A stretch of 64,000 nucleotides of DNA from Planctomycetales bacterium (GTDB lineage Bacteria; Planctomycetota; Planctomycetia; Isosphaerales; Isosphaeraceae). Positions within the stretch are counted from its first letter, which is position 1, and the number at the start of each line of letters is the position of its first letter. Below the pieces are notes generated by a model. The model searched no databases, was not told where the DNA came from, and saw nothing but the letters and a program-made list of their open reading frames with translations. Made by a program: the position numbers and the translations under genes. Of this stretch, positions 9,531 through 18,640 are shown in pieces. Location: positions 1 to 64,000 of the forward strand of contig DAIDKV010000110.1 of the NCBI GenBank assembly GCA_027449865.1, in the 5' to 3' direction.

Positions 9531-10680
9531 GTTCCCGTCCCAGGGCGACATCGACCGCGCCGATGAGGCTCTCCCCGAGTCCTTTCTGCCCGATGGCCTC
9601 TAACTCCGCCCGGCAGGCAAAAAGGGCCTCGATGACTCGCGGGTCCCACTGTTTTCCGCGTCCCTTGTCGAGGATTTCCTGGATCTGCATCAGACCCATC
9701 CGTCGACGGTACGGGCGGCTGCTCGACATGGCGTCGAACGAATCGGCAACGGCCAGAATTCGGGCCTCGATCGGAATGTGATCGCCTGCGAGACGGTCGG
9801 GGTAGCCGGTGCCGTCGTAGCTCTCGTGATGATGGCGAACGCCCGGCAAGATATGGCTGAGCCGCTTAAGGTCCTTGAGGATGTTCACGCCGATCTCGAC
9901 GTGTCCCTGGATCTTCCGGTATTCCTCGTCCGAGAGTGGGCCCGACTTCTTCAGCACTTCATCCTCGATCCCGATCTTGCCGACGTCGTGCAGCAACCCG
10001 GCGAGGTAAAGGTCGCTCCGTCGCTCGGGGGGGATGCGTAGCTCCTCGGCGATTCGGACCGCGATCCTAGCCACGCGTTCGGAGTGTCCTGACGTATAAG
10101 GGTCCTTGGCGTCGATCGCGGCGGTCAGCGAGCGAACGACGCCGAAGAGCAGTCCTTTCACCTCGGCATACGCCCGGGCGTTGGCAAGCTGGGCTTCGAT
10201 CAGTGCGGCGACGTAATGCAGCCGCTCCAGTTCCTGCGCGGAGAACGAGCGTCCGCCGGGGGGATTCAGGGCGATCAGCCAGCCCGACGGCCCCGACGCC
10301 GCCGCGGCCTGGCGATGCACTTCGGGTGGGGCATCTGGCGGCGGTCGATCGACCACGATCGGATCGTCCCGAATGGGGTCCACGCCCACCCGAGGGATTA
10401 GCGCCCGGTATCCGATCGGTTCGAGCCCCGCCACCTGGCCCGCGACAATCGGCGGCAAAACCGGTTCGCGCGGAACCCAGCTGACCGATCCCGCCCCAGT
10501 CGACGAACGAAAAACCGTGACCGCCAGATGCTGGAACCGTTCCGGCGGCTCGGAGACTCGCAGCCGTCGAATCAGCCGGCCGATGACCACGTGCTCATCG
10601 TCCTCGTCCTGGCCCGACATCGACGGCAAGCTCGCTCCCTCGGTCGCAGTCGATGGATTCATCTCGCTCTCGCCGTACAT
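9388..10680 (-). CDS. HD-GYP domain cyclic-di-GMP phosphodiesterase
   Basis: A roughly 430-residue protein. The N-terminal ~180 residues look like a degenerate GAF-type sensory domain and are followed by a short helical linker. A full HD-GYP domain comes next: HSERVARIA, LLHDVGKIGI, a GHVEIG segment, then HHESYDGTGYPDRL. These are the metal- and substrate-binding residues of active c-di-GMP phosphodiesterases. The start at 10680 (MYGESEMN) is chosen because longer versions run under the divergent kinase gene; 10662 is an alternative. The last ~40 residues (from about RKSRRARKDF) are encoded by the intergenic repeat at 9340-9530, so the native C-terminus probably ended earlier. Confidence 0.85.
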   Translation of the reverse strand: MYGESEMNPSTATEGASLPSMSGQDEDDEHVVIGRLIRRLRVSEPPERFQHLAVTVFRSSTGAGSVSWVPREPVLPPIVAGQVAGLEPIGYRALIPRVGVDPIRDDPIVVDRPPPDAPPEVHRQAAAASGPSGWLIALNPPGGRSFSAQELERLHYVAALIEAQLANARAYAEVKGLLFGVVRSLTAAIDAKDPYTSGHSERVARIAVRIAEELRIPPERRSDLYLAGLLHDVGKIGIEDEVLKKSGPLSDEEYRKIQGHVEIGVNILKDLKRLSHILPGVRHHHESYDGTGYPDRLAGDHIPIEARILAVADSFDAMSSSRPYRRRMGLMQIQEILDKGRGKQWDPRVIEALFACRAELEAIGQKGLGESLIGAVDVALGRELDSEEARKSRRARKDFRIPDSRVNLGGTTKITEDTKNPQIQSGISSE

Positions 10681-10867
10681 GAGACAGCCCCTAGATCCGC
10701 ACGCACGAGAGAACCCTAGTTCACGGATCCTCATGACGCCACTGGCCCTCACAAGTTGGACAGCCTCGCGAAACGGGGCTAAAGATTCCTGAAGGCGGGG
10801 TTCGTCGAGAGCCGCGGGCTGGGCTCGTCGTCGGACCGATTCTGAGCCGCCGGACGGGGAGCATCGG

Positions 10868-13800
10868 ATGTCGGAGCAAACGACGAGTGGAGTCTCGGAT
10901 CCTGGTTCGGTCGGGCGAATCCTCGACGGCTGGCGGCCTGCCGACTCGTCGGTCGAGCTCTCAACTCCCGGGCCGATGGGCCTTCCCGAGACGGCCATTC
11001 ACCCAGCGCGAAGGGGAGGGATCGACTCCCTCGGCTTCCTCGACGGTTTCAGTGTCGGCGGGCCGGACACCCGAGAGGGCGGCGCGCCGGCGCTCTCCGA
11101 GGACGCCACCGTGCTCCGCGCGAAACGTCTCGAGGGCACGGCAAGGATTCCGGCCAATGGTCCTGTTCGTCGATCGACCGCGGGACCGCCCAGGTCCAGC
11201 GCGCTGCCGGGGGTGGGCGATGTCCTGGCCGGCTTCCGCATCCTCCGCGAGCTGGGCCGAGGCGCCTTCGCGCGGGTCTTTCTCGCCGAGGAGCTGCACC
11301 TCGGCGGGCGCTCCGTCGCCATCAAGGTCTCGCGGGCCGAGGGAGACGAGCCTCGCATCCTGGCCCGGCTTCAGCACGCGAACATTGTCCCGGTTCATTC
11401 CGTCTGCGACGACCCGGAGACGGGCCTCCGCGTTCTTTGCATGCCCTACTTCGGCGGCGCCAATCTCGCGCAGGTCCTCGACCTCGCTGGCCCGAGGGCC
11501 CCAAGTGCCCGTTCGGGCCGGAGCCTCGTCGACGCGATCGATCGGATCAGCCGAGTTGGTCCGGAAGGTTCCAGTCACCGGGCGCTCGGATTGACAGCTC
11601 CCTCGCCGACCGCGATCGCGCGTCCGCTCGCCCTTCCCTCGGCGACAGACTCGGGGAGCGGTTTCGGGCTTCGTTCGGTTCTGGGCCGAATGCTTGGGAG
11701 TGCCGAGCCGGCTCCTTCGAATCCCGAGGCGGCCCCCGATCTCCACGACGATCCTCACCAGCCGGCTCGACAGTTTCTCCGGGGCGCCTCGGCGATTCAG
11801 GCGGCCGTCTGGATCGTCGCCCGGCTGGCCGAGGGACTCGACCACGCTCACTCCCGGGGCCTGTATCACCGCGACATCAAGCCGGCCAACATCCTGTTGA
11901 CGGCCGACGGCACGCCGATGCTCCTGGATTTCAACCTGGCGGCCGAGGCCGATCCCGACCCGGCCGACGCACGAATCGGCCGGGCGATGCTCGGCGGCAC
12001 ACTTCCTTACATGGCTCCCGAGCACCTCGACGCCTTCAGCCCCCGCGGCCAGACCGCGCCTGAGGAGGTCGCCGAGCGAGCGGACATATACGCGCTCGGG
12101 CTGATCCTCTTCGAGATTCTCGCGGGCGAGCATCCCTTCCCAACCCCCGATTGTCCCCGGGGCACCTCACCGGGCGAGATCATCGGCCCGATGATCGAGG
12201 CCCGTCGAAATCCCCCCTCGATTCGTGCCCGGTGCCCATCCGTCCCGTGGAGTCTCGACGCCCTTGTTCGCAAGTGCCTCGATTTCGATCCCTCGAATCG
12301 CTACGCCCGCGCTCGCGACCTGGCCGAGGACCTTCGCCGATTCCTCGACGATCAGCCGATGCTCCACACTCCCGAGCCCAGCCTGCGCGAGCGGGTCGGC
12401 AAGTTCTCGCGACGCCACCCGGTCCTCTGTAGCTCCACCTCGATCACGACGATCGCCGCGATGCTTATCCTGGCGCTCGGCGTGGGTGTCGCGGCGGTCC
12501 ACTCGGGAATGCGGGGACTCGTCGCCCGGTTCCATCGGCAATCGTTCGAGCGCGAGTTCACCGAGGCCCAGTTCCTGCTCAACACCGCGGCCGGCTCCGA
12601 CCGGCACCTCGACGCCGGACTCGCTCGCGCGGAGACCCTCCTCGACCGCCTCGAACTGGCCGACAACCGCCGCGATCCCAGTGTCGATTGGTTCCAGGGA
12701 CTGACGACGCCCGAGCAGGACCGGCTCCGCGAGCAGATCGCCGACCTCTTGCTCCTCGAAGCCCGGGCTCGCGTCATGAAGGCGAGCCGCCGTGGAACCA
12801 TGGCGAGCCGGAAGACCGCGCTCGAGCGGGCCGTCGCGCGACTCGATCGAGCCGCGAGGCTGGTCGATCCGATCCCGCCGGCGCTCTACGCGGATCGCGC
12901 TCGATACCTCGATGAGCTGGGCGAGAAGGCGCTCGCCCAGCTCGACCGCCGACGTGCCCTGGAGGCTCGTCCGGCTGGCCCTCACGACTGGACGATGCTG
13001 GCGACGAGCCTTCTGGCCGCTGGCGATCCCGCCGCCGCCGAGGATGCCGCCCGCAAGGCTCTCCGGCTCGACCCAACCTCGTTCTGGGCCTGGTTCGTTA
13101 TGGGTCATTGCCACTTCGCCCAGGAGCGGTTCCTGGAAGCGGCCGGCGACTTCTCCGCCTGCACGGCGATCGGTTCACCGTTCGCGTGGGTCCACTTCAA
13201 CCGAGGCCTGGCCCTCGCCCGCGCCGGACGCCTCGACCCAGCACGCGACGCCTACGATCAGGCCCTACGGATCGACCCCGAATTCAGCGAGGCCCGCGTG
13301 AACCGGGCCCTGATCGACCTCGAACAGGACCGAGTCCAGGCAGCGCACGACGATCTCTCGATGGCGATCCGGCTGGGTCGGACCGACGCCGGCGTCCTCG
13401 CAGCTCGTGGTGAGGCCCTGGCGCGGCTCGGCCGATCCGACGAGGCGCGCCGGCAGTTCGACGACCTCCTCACCCGCAAGCCGGATGACGCCGTGGCCCG
13501 CGTCGCGCGCGGCATGACGCTCCTCCGAACGGAGCCGCGCGACGCCCTCAACGACTTCAACCGCGTCCTGGCCCACGATCCCCGCCACGCCGGCGCCCAC
13601 TTCGGCCTGGCGATGCTCGTCCGGGGCCACGACGCCGAGGCGGCGCTGAACCACCTCGACACCGCGATCACGACCGACCCGAACCACCTCGACGCGATCC
13701 AGCTCCGGGCCCTGATCCGCGCCCGACTGGCCGACCCCTCCGCGCTCGACGACGTCGCCCGGCTCCTCCGCGCCCCAACCGCCCGCCGCTATTACAACGC

Positions 13801-13987
13801 CGCCTGCGCCGTCGCGATCTACGCCGAGAAGGCCCACCAGCCAAAGCAGCTCGCCCACGCGATGGAACTTCTCATCCGCGCCGTCGAACTGGGATTCCCC
13901 GCCAGCGAGGCCCAGACCGATCCCGACCTCGCCCCACTCCGCCCCATGCCAAGATTCCAGCGGTTGGTTGTTCCGGGCCGAGGTTGA
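10868..13987 (+). CDS. Membrane Ser/Thr protein kinase with C-terminal TPR domain
   Basis: 1039 residues. After a ~115-residue disordered N-terminus comes a PKN2-type kinase domain: glycine loop LGRGAFARVF (near 127), VAIKV lysine, HRDIKPAN catalytic loop (near 334) and an APE-like MAPEH. The activation-loop motif is DFN instead of DFG. About 90 extra residues separate the two lobes (roughly 205-305). A transmembrane helix follows (about 525-548), then a long TPR array to the end, predicted to be extracytoplasmic. The gene is divergent from the HD-GYP gene with 187 bp between starts. GGGGAG upstream supports the ATG. Substrate and signal are unknown. Confidence 0.88.
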   Translation: MSEQTTSGVSDPGSVGRILDGWRPADSSVELSTPGPMGLPETAIHPARRGGIDSLGFLDGFSVGGPDTREGGAPALSEDATVLRAKRLEGTARIPANGPVRRSTAGPPRSSALPGVGDVLAGFRILRELGRGAFARVFLAEELHLGGRSVAIKVSRAEGDEPRILARLQHANIVPVHSVCDDPETGLRVLCMPYFGGANLAQVLDLAGPRAPSARSGRSLVDAIDRISRVGPEGSSHRALGLTAPSPTAIARPLALPSATDSGSGFGLRSVLGRMLGSAEPAPSNPEAAPDLHDDPHQPARQFLRGASAIQAAVWIVARLAEGLDHAHSRGLYHRDIKPANILLTADGTPMLLDFNLAAEADPDPADARIGRAMLGGTLPYMAPEHLDAFSPRGQTAPEEVAERADIYALGLILFEILAGEHPFPTPDCPRGTSPGEIIGPMIEARRNPPSIRARCPSVPWSLDALVRKCLDFDPSNRYARARDLAEDLRRFLDDQPMLHTPEPSLRERVGKFSRRHPVLCSSTSITTIAAMLILALGVGVAAVHSGMRGLVARFHRQSFEREFTEAQFLLNTAAGSDRHLDAGLARAETLLDRLELADNRRDPSVDWFQGLTTPEQDRLREQIADLLLLEARARVMKASRRGTMASRKTALERAVARLDRAARLVDPIPPALYADRARYLDELGEKALAQLDRRRALEARPAGPHDWTMLATSLLAAGDPAAAEDAARKALRLDPTSFWAWFVMGHCHFAQERFLEAAGDFSACTAIGSPFAWVHFNRGLALARAGRLDPARDAYDQALRIDPEFSEARVNRALIDLEQDRVQAAHDDLSMAIRLGRTDAGVLAARGEALARLGRSDEARRQFDDLLTRKPDDAVARVARGMTLLRTEPRDALNDFNRVLAHDPRHAGAHFGLAMLVRGHDAEAALNHLDTAITTDPNHLDAIQLRALIRARLADPSALDDVARLLRAPTARRYYNAACAVAIYAEKAHQPKQLAHAMELLIRAVELGFPASEAQTDPDLAPLRPMPRFQRLVVPGRG

Positions 13988-14042
13988 TTCCCCTCAGCAA
14001 CTTCCATTACCGCATCCGCAACACGGCCACGAGGATTTTGTT

Positions 14043-14076
14043 CGGTTGCGCGCCATTTTTGCACAGCGCGCAACCG
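14043..14076. terminator. Strong hairpin between convergent genes
   Basis: CGGTTGCGCGC (14043-14053) pairs perfectly with GCGCGCAACCG (14066-14076) around a 12-nt loop. It lies between the kinase stop (13987) and the stop of the convergent oxidoreductase (14088). Position and symmetry suggest a bidirectional terminator, although no T-tract follows. Confidence 0.6.
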
Positions 14077-14087
14077 GAGCCACTCGC

Positions 14088-15539
14088 TTATACCGGGAGC
14101 CGCCACGGGTCACGGCGTGGCCGGGACAGCATCTGGTTGGCCTTCGCGTCATCGAATTGATGCGTCATGGGGTTCCACTTCAGCTTCTTGCCGGTTTGCA
14201 GCGCGATCACTCCGATATGGCAGACGATCACCGAGCCACCGCCGACCGTCGCATTGCAAATCGGTGATTTGCGGCTCTTGACGCAATCGACGAAGTTCTG
14301 CATCTGGTTGGTCGGACGGCCCTCGTAGACCATCGGATCTTCCTTGAGCGGCTCCGCAAGGATTCTGGCGTCGCTGGCAAGGATCGTACCACGGCTGACG
14401 AAGAGGGCGCCGTCCTCGCCCAGGAAGAGAACGCCGTTCGCGTCCGGACCAACTTGCATCGGGCGACCACGGTTCGGTCCGAACCGCTGCTCGGGGACCT
14501 TGCCGTCCTTATCGACAAGCCGAGATTTCATGTCAGTGCCACCGCCGTTCATGGCGATGACCTTTGTGCCGTTGTCGTAGGTGTACTCGACCTGGAAACT
14601 CGGGTGGCAGTTGTAGCCATCGCCGCCCTTGTAGGGTTCGGCCGCCTCGAGCACCTCCACCGCGACGGGGCCACTGCCGTCCTTGTTCAGGGCCCACTGC
14701 GCGATGTCCAGATGATGGGCGCCCCAGTCGGTCATCTTGCCGCCGGAGTATTCATACCACCAGCGAAACTCATAGAAGCCGTTCGTGAGCCGATCCTTCT
14801 TGCGATAAGGCACCTGCGCCGTCGGTCCGAGCCAGAAGTCCCAGTCGAGCCCTTCGGGGACCGGCGCCTCGGGGATCGGGCCGCTCGTCGGATTGCTGCC
14901 GATCCGGCATTCGATGGTCTTGATCTTGCCGAGGCGGCCGGCGCGGACGAGTTCCACCGCGAGGCGAAACATCCCATGGAAATCGGTTCGCTGCTGGCTA
15001 CCGGTTTGCAGGATGCGCCCGGTTTCCTTGACCACCTTCTGGACGGCCAGCGACTCGGCGACCGTCAGCGTCAGCGGCTTCTCGCAGTAGACATCCTTGC
15101 CGGCCCTGAGTGCCTCGATGGTCACCTGAGCATGCCAGTGGTCGGGTGTGGCGATGAGCAGGCAATCGAGCGACTTGTTGTTGATGAGGTCGCGGTAGTC
15201 CTTGGTGTTGGCCTCGAAGTCCTTGAACCCTCTCTCTCGCATCACCTGGGTGGCCCGTTGGCGATGGGCGGCAGCCACGTCGCAGCCGAGCGTGAAGGTC
15301 AACTGTCCAGATTCCACCGGAGGGTGAGACTCACGCACGACCTGCAAACTTCGGCTCTGGGGACTGCCGACGCCAACGATCCCCATGACGAGACGATCGT
15401 TGGCGGAGGTCTTCCTGACCAAGCCTTCCTGCTGAGCGGCGAAGAGCTGCCGGGCATACCAATCCGGCAGTCCCGCCGCCGCCAGAACTCCCAGAGACCG
15501 CTGTAGGAAGCCACGCCGGGATAGATTAGGAATTCTCAC
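14088..15539 (-). CDS. Tat-exported Gfo/Idh/MocA family oxidoreductase
   Basis: 483 residues. A twin-arginine signal ([17 protein letters not shown]) begins near residue 8. A Rossmann NAD(P)-binding domain follows ([12 protein letters not shown]), then the conserved [12 protein letters not shown] segment with the EKP motif, and the C-terminal alpha/beta domain with GAHHLD. Family members oxidise or reduce sugars and related polyols, and the Tat-exported set is greatly expanded in planctomycetes. The start is a GTG at 15539 preceded by GAGGTG about 5 nt upstream. It is a single gene, convergent with the kinase. Its substrate cannot be read from sequence. Confidence 0.9.
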   Translation of the reverse strand: MRIPNLSRRGFLQRSLGVLAAAGLPDWYARQLFAAQQEGLVRKTSANDRLVMGIVGVGSPQSRSLQVVRESHPPVESGQLTFTLGCDVAAAHRQRATQVMRERGFKDFEANTKDYRDLINNKSLDCLLIATPDHWHAQVTIEALRAGKDVYCEKPLTLTVAESLAVQKVVKETGRILQTGSQQRTDFHGMFRLAVELVRAGRLGKIKTIECRIGSNPTSGPIPEAPVPEGLDWDFWLGPTAQVPYRKKDRLTNGFYEFRWWYEYSGGKMTDWGAHHLDIAQWALNKDGSGPVAVEVLEAAEPYKGGDGYNCHPSFQVEYTYDNGTKVIAMNGGGTDMKSRLVDKDGKVPEQRFGPNRGRPMQVGPDANGVLFLGEDGALFVSRGTILASDARILAEPLKEDPMVYEGRPTNQMQNFVDCVKSRKSPICNATVGGGSVIVCHIGVIALQTGKKLKWNPMTHQFDDAKANQMLSRPRRDPWRLPV

Positions 15540-15916
15540 GTGTACACCTCAAATCAAGGGCTCGAGGAAAACGCCAGTACGTGAAGAGATCGAGGTTATT
15601 CCGCGGTTTCTCCCGCCTGATCAACAGGCATCTCACTCCGCTTGTCGGTGGCTTCCCTTTCGCACGAGATTTGAAGAGCCACCTCCAACGTGACGGTCGT
15701 CCTCACGGATTCGCTACAGGCGACACGACACGGTAGTCCGTGTCAAGCCCCTTGGCGTTCCTCAACTGGGCCGGAGCCTCGGGGCCAGACCGAGCCGAGC
15801 CTGGACGGACCAGGAAAGGCCCTCGCCTCCATCCATCGCGGATCGCCTTCTGGCAACATTCGCTGGTGAGGAAAATGGCGAGGGAAGCCCCATGGTCGCC
15901 GATTTCGAAGAGCGAC
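15540..15916. other. Intergenic region between nikO and the oxidoreductase
   Basis: No gene is seen. The only structure noted is a small hairpin GACACGG-TAGT-CCGTGTC (15727-15744). It should hold the end of the nickel-transport transcript and the promoter of the oxidoreductase gene, since both genes read leftwards. Confidence 0.4.
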
Positions 15917-16771
15917 CTAACGTGGCTGGGCCAGGCTTAGCGGCTTTTCCAGTCCGTGCCGCTCCAGCAGCTCGACATCGGTGAGGATCTCCCGGGTCGG
16001 TCCATCGGCGACGACCTTCCCGCCGTCGAGCAGAACGACCCGGCCGCAGACGTCCAGCACCATCTCCAGGTCATGGGTCGCGATCAGGAGGGTTGCGTCC
16101 ATGGCCTGCATCAGTCCGATGAATCGGCGACGGCCGCGCGGGTCGAGGTTGGCCGTTGGCTCGTCGAGGACCAGCACGGAGGGCCGACACGCCAGCACCC
16201 CGGCGAGGCAGACCCGCTTCCGCTCGCCGAAGCTCAGGTGATGCGGCGGCCGATCGGCCGCGCCGAGCAGGTCGACACGACGCAGGCACTCCTCGGCCAC
16301 CGCCCGGGCCTCGGCCGCCGACATTCCGAGGTTCCGCGGCCCGAAGGCGACGTCCTCAATCACCGAATTGCAGAAAAGCTGATCGTCGGGATCCTGGAAG
16401 ACCAGCCCGACGCGACGGCGGACCTCTCGGGCGTTCCGATCGTTGACCTCCAGGCCGTCGATCCAGACGCTCGCCTCGCGCCGACGCTCGTTCGCACCGC
16501 CGACCCCGTGCGTATGCCCGACCGTACCGCGTCCCTTGCCAGGCAGCAATCCGTTGAGGTGCAGCAGAAACGTGCTCTTGCCGGCCCCGTTCGGTCCGAC
16601 CAGCGCGACGGACTCACCGGCCGCGATCGAGAGATCGACGCCCCGGAGCGCCTCTCGCCCATCGGGATATCGATACGAGAGCCCGCGCACACGCACCGCC
16701 TCGACCAGCCGATCCGCCGATGGACGCTCGGATCCCTCTCGAACCTCCGCGTCCGTCATCGCCGACCCCAT
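15917..16771 (-). CDS. nikO: Nickel ECF transporter ATPase
   Basis: 284-residue ABC ATPase of the CbiO/NikO type. Walker A is GPNGAGKST (residues 59-67), the Q-loop is FQDPDDQLF, the signature is LSFGERKR in place of LSGGQ, Walker B is VLVLDEPT, and the switch histidine is in ATHDLEM. An insertion after Walker A (about 79-100) contains GHTHG and may touch metal. It is the last gene of a three-gene transport operon, 30 nt after nikQ. The nickel rather than cobalt assignment rests on the upstream NikR-like operator and the fused NikMN component. A start at 16759 (MTDAEV) is also possible. Confidence 0.88.
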   Translation of the reverse strand: MGSAMTDAEVREGSERPSADRLVEAVRVRGLSYRYPDGREALRGVDLSIAAGESVALVGPNGAGKSTFLLHLNGLLPGKGRGTVGHTHGVGGANERRREASVWIDGLEVNDRNAREVRRRVGLVFQDPDDQLFCNSVIEDVAFGPRNLGMSAAEARAVAEECLRRVDLLGAADRPPHHLSFGERKRVCLAGVLACRPSVLVLDEPTANLDPRGRRRFIGLMQAMDATLLIATHDLEMVLDVCGRVVLLDGGKVVADGPTREILTDVELLERHGLEKPLSLAQPR

Positions 16772-16801
16772 CCCGCTGAAGACTGACAGAAGGCCCAGGC
16801 G

Positions 16802-17452
16802 TTAGAAGTCGGACGGGATCGTCCCGTCCCAGCCCCGGGCGATCATCGCGTCGTGGACCCGTTCGGCGCGCTCGAAGGTCCGAAGAAAAAGCTGGCCGAT
16901 CAGGCCGCCGAGGACGGACCACGAGAGCGAGCCCCCGCGCCGGAAGGTTCGAGCCCGACGAGCCGTCGCCATTCGATCGACCTCGTCGACCAGAACGTGC
17001 CGGTAGCGTTCCATGAACTGGAGCGTCGCGACCAGCACCGCCGGCATCCCCAGCTTCCGCATTCCGATCAAAAGCCGGGGAAAAGGCGTGGTCCCGGCCA
17101 GAACGATCATCGTCAGCAGTGCCAGGCCGTTCTTGATCAGGATTCCGGAAGCGACCGCGACGAGCCCGTACCGGGGCCGGTCGGGATGCGCCGGCGCGAT
17201 CATCGCGACCAGGAACGCGACGAGCACGAAGAGCCCCATCCATCGCCGGCCCAGCTCGCGGGGCGGAATCCCCGAGAGTCCGACCAGAAACGCCAGAAAG
17301 AGCCCAACCGCCCCGAACCCGCGCCAGGCGACGACCGGCAAGCCCAGCACGACGACGATCAGGGCGACCGCCCCCAGAAGCTTGACACGGGCGTCGAGCC
17401 GATGGAGCGGGCTCGAGCCATGTCGATGGCGCTCCAGCCCGTCAGGCCGCAT
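16802..17452 (-). CDS. nikQ: Nickel ECF transporter transmembrane T component
   Basis: 216-residue CbiQ/NikQ family permease. It begins with the family's amphipathic N-terminus (SSPLHRLDARVKLL), has four to five membrane helices, and ends with the coupling-helix region containing MATARRARTFRRGG and ERAERVHDAMIARGW. It couples the NikO ATPase to the NikMN substrate component. The ATG at 17452 lies inside the end of nikMN (11-nt overlap), which suggests translational coupling. A longer frame reaching 17515 would overlap nikMN further and lacks the family N-terminus. Confidence 0.87.
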   Translation of the reverse strand: MRPDGLERHRHGSSPLHRLDARVKLLGAVALIVVVLGLPVVAWRGFGAVGLFLAFLVGLSGIPPRELGRRWMGLFVLVAFLVAMIAPAHPDRPRYGLVAVASGILIKNGLALLTMIVLAGTTPFPRLLIGMRKLGMPAVLVATLQFMERYRHVLVDEVDRMATARRARTFRRGGSLSWSVLGGLIGQLFLRTFERAERVHDAMIARGWDGTIPSDF

Positions 17453-18416
17453 CGAGCGTCGTCCTCTCTCGCTTCGCCCTCGGCAGAACCCGGGCCATCC
17501 CGAGAGCAAGCCCAAACACGGCGAGCGTTCCGACGACTCCAGCCATCGCCGTCGCGACTCTCGCCTGCTCGATGCCCGGAAGCTTCAGCTCGTAATCGGC
17601 CATCGGCGAGGGAAGCGCCGGCGCTGCCGATTCGGCGGGCAGGAAGCCCAGCCGCTCGCCGACGAATTCGAGCCCGTCGGGGAACTCGCTCGCAAACGGA
17701 GCCAGGAAGATGGCGACCGCCAGGGCGACCGCCAGCCCGCCGAGCATCGTCCGGCCCCACCGCCCAGCGCCGGTGGACGGGCCCGTCTCGGGATCGAGCA
17801 GGTCAGGCCGTCGAAGCAGGACGTAACGGACCACGATCCCGGTGATGAGGGCCTCGCCGATCCCGATCAACGAATGCACCATCGCCATCCACGAAAGGAT
17901 GCGCGGGAAGTCGCCCCGTCGCCCCGAGGCGGCCAGCTCCATCGCGAACGCCCCCGAGGCCAGCAGCACCGAGAACCAGGCCGCGGCCATCGCTCCGATC
18001 AGCGTCCCCTTCGGTCCCGAGATGGCCCTCCGGATCGGCGCGTAGATCGCATAACCGCCAACCGACCCGATCAGGCCCATGTTGACGAAGTTGGCCCCGA
18101 GCGCCGTCAGGCCGCCGTCGTTGAACAGGAAGCACTGGACAATCAGCACCGCGGCGACGACCACCGCCCCGGCCCAGGGTCCCAGGAGCACGGCCGAGAG
18201 CACCCCGCCAAGCAGGTGCCCCGAGACGCCCGGCCAGACCGGGAAGTTCACCATCTGGGCCGCGAAGACAAACGCCGACATCGTCCCCATCAGAACCGTC
18301 GATCGCTCGCCGTGCTGCCGTTCCAGTTTCCGGACCGCGTGGATCAGTCCGGCCATGCCGATGGCGCCGGTGGTCGCCGCGACGGTCGGATTGAGAACCA
18401 TGTCGGGTATATGCAT
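17442..18416 (-). CDS. nikMN: Nickel ECF transporter substrate-binding component, NikM-NikN fusion
   Basis: 324 residues. The start at 18416 gives MHIPDMVLNP, the family N-terminus in which Met1 and His2 take part in metal binding. The upstream in-frame sequence is non-coding. CbiM/NikM helices follow, including AAQMVNFPV and GVSGHLLGG with a conserved His. A second, NikN-like section has a helix near 235-255 and a final helix before the cytoplasmic end. It is the first gene of the nikMN-nikQ-nikO operon, with a promoter overlapped by a NikR-type palindrome about 90 nt upstream. Cobalt cannot be fully excluded without binding data. Confidence 0.86.
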   Translation of the reverse strand: MHIPDMVLNPTVAATTGAIGMAGLIHAVRKLERQHGERSTVLMGTMSAFVFAAQMVNFPVWPGVSGHLLGGVLSAVLLGPWAGAVVVAAVLIVQCFLFNDGGLTALGANFVNMGLIGSVGGYAIYAPIRRAISGPKGTLIGAMAAAWFSVLLASGAFAMELAASGRRGDFPRILSWMAMVHSLIGIGEALITGIVVRYVLLRRPDLLDPETGPSTGAGRWGRTMLGGLAVALAVAIFLAPFASEFPDGLEFVGERLGFLPAESAAPALPSPMADYELKLPGIEQARVATAMAGVVGTLAVFGLALGMARVLPRAKRERTTLDAA

Positions 18417-18491
18417 CGCCGTGAACCTCGTCCGGCCCGTCGTCGCCAGCACCCTGGAAGAATCGTGACGCAACCCTTCGCTGGATACAAC

Positions 18492-18520
18492 ATGGTAGCC
18501 GCGGTATGTCGTCCCGTCAA
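18492..18520 (-). promoter_or_regulatory. Promoter of the nickel transport operon
   Basis: On the minus strand, TTGACG (18515-18520) and TACCAT (18492-18497) are spaced by exactly 17 nt. The -35 hexamer lies inside the NikR-like operator at 18504-18531, so binding there would exclude RNA polymerase. Confidence 0.6.
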
Positions 18521-18531
18521 AAACTTCATAC
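18504..18531. promoter_or_regulatory. NikR-type operator
   Basis: The plus strand reads GTATGT, 16 nt, TCATAC. The established E. coli NikR site is GTATGA-N16-TCATAC, so 11 of 12 half-site bases match at the exact spacing. It sits 88 nt upstream of nikMN and overlaps the -35 element of that promoter. No nikR gene is in the window. Confidence 0.75.
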
Positions 18532-18640
18532 CGGGGCTCATTCGGTTCCTGGGATCGCCATCCTCGCCGGCGGATTCGGCTACAATGAGGAGGTGGACGA
18601 TCCTCGTTTGCCCGCGTTTGGCCCAACGGAGGACCCTGCC

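Noticed and set aside
18417-18640. Cobalamin riboswitch ahead of the CbiM/NikM-type gene
   Set aside because: No B12-box or riboswitch core was seen. The region holds a NikR-type palindrome and promoter instead.
18506-18640. Upstream extension of pdxH to an ATG at 18506
   Set aside because: It would run through the NikR-type operator and adds residues absent from the family. The GTG at 18641 has an ideal GGAGG.
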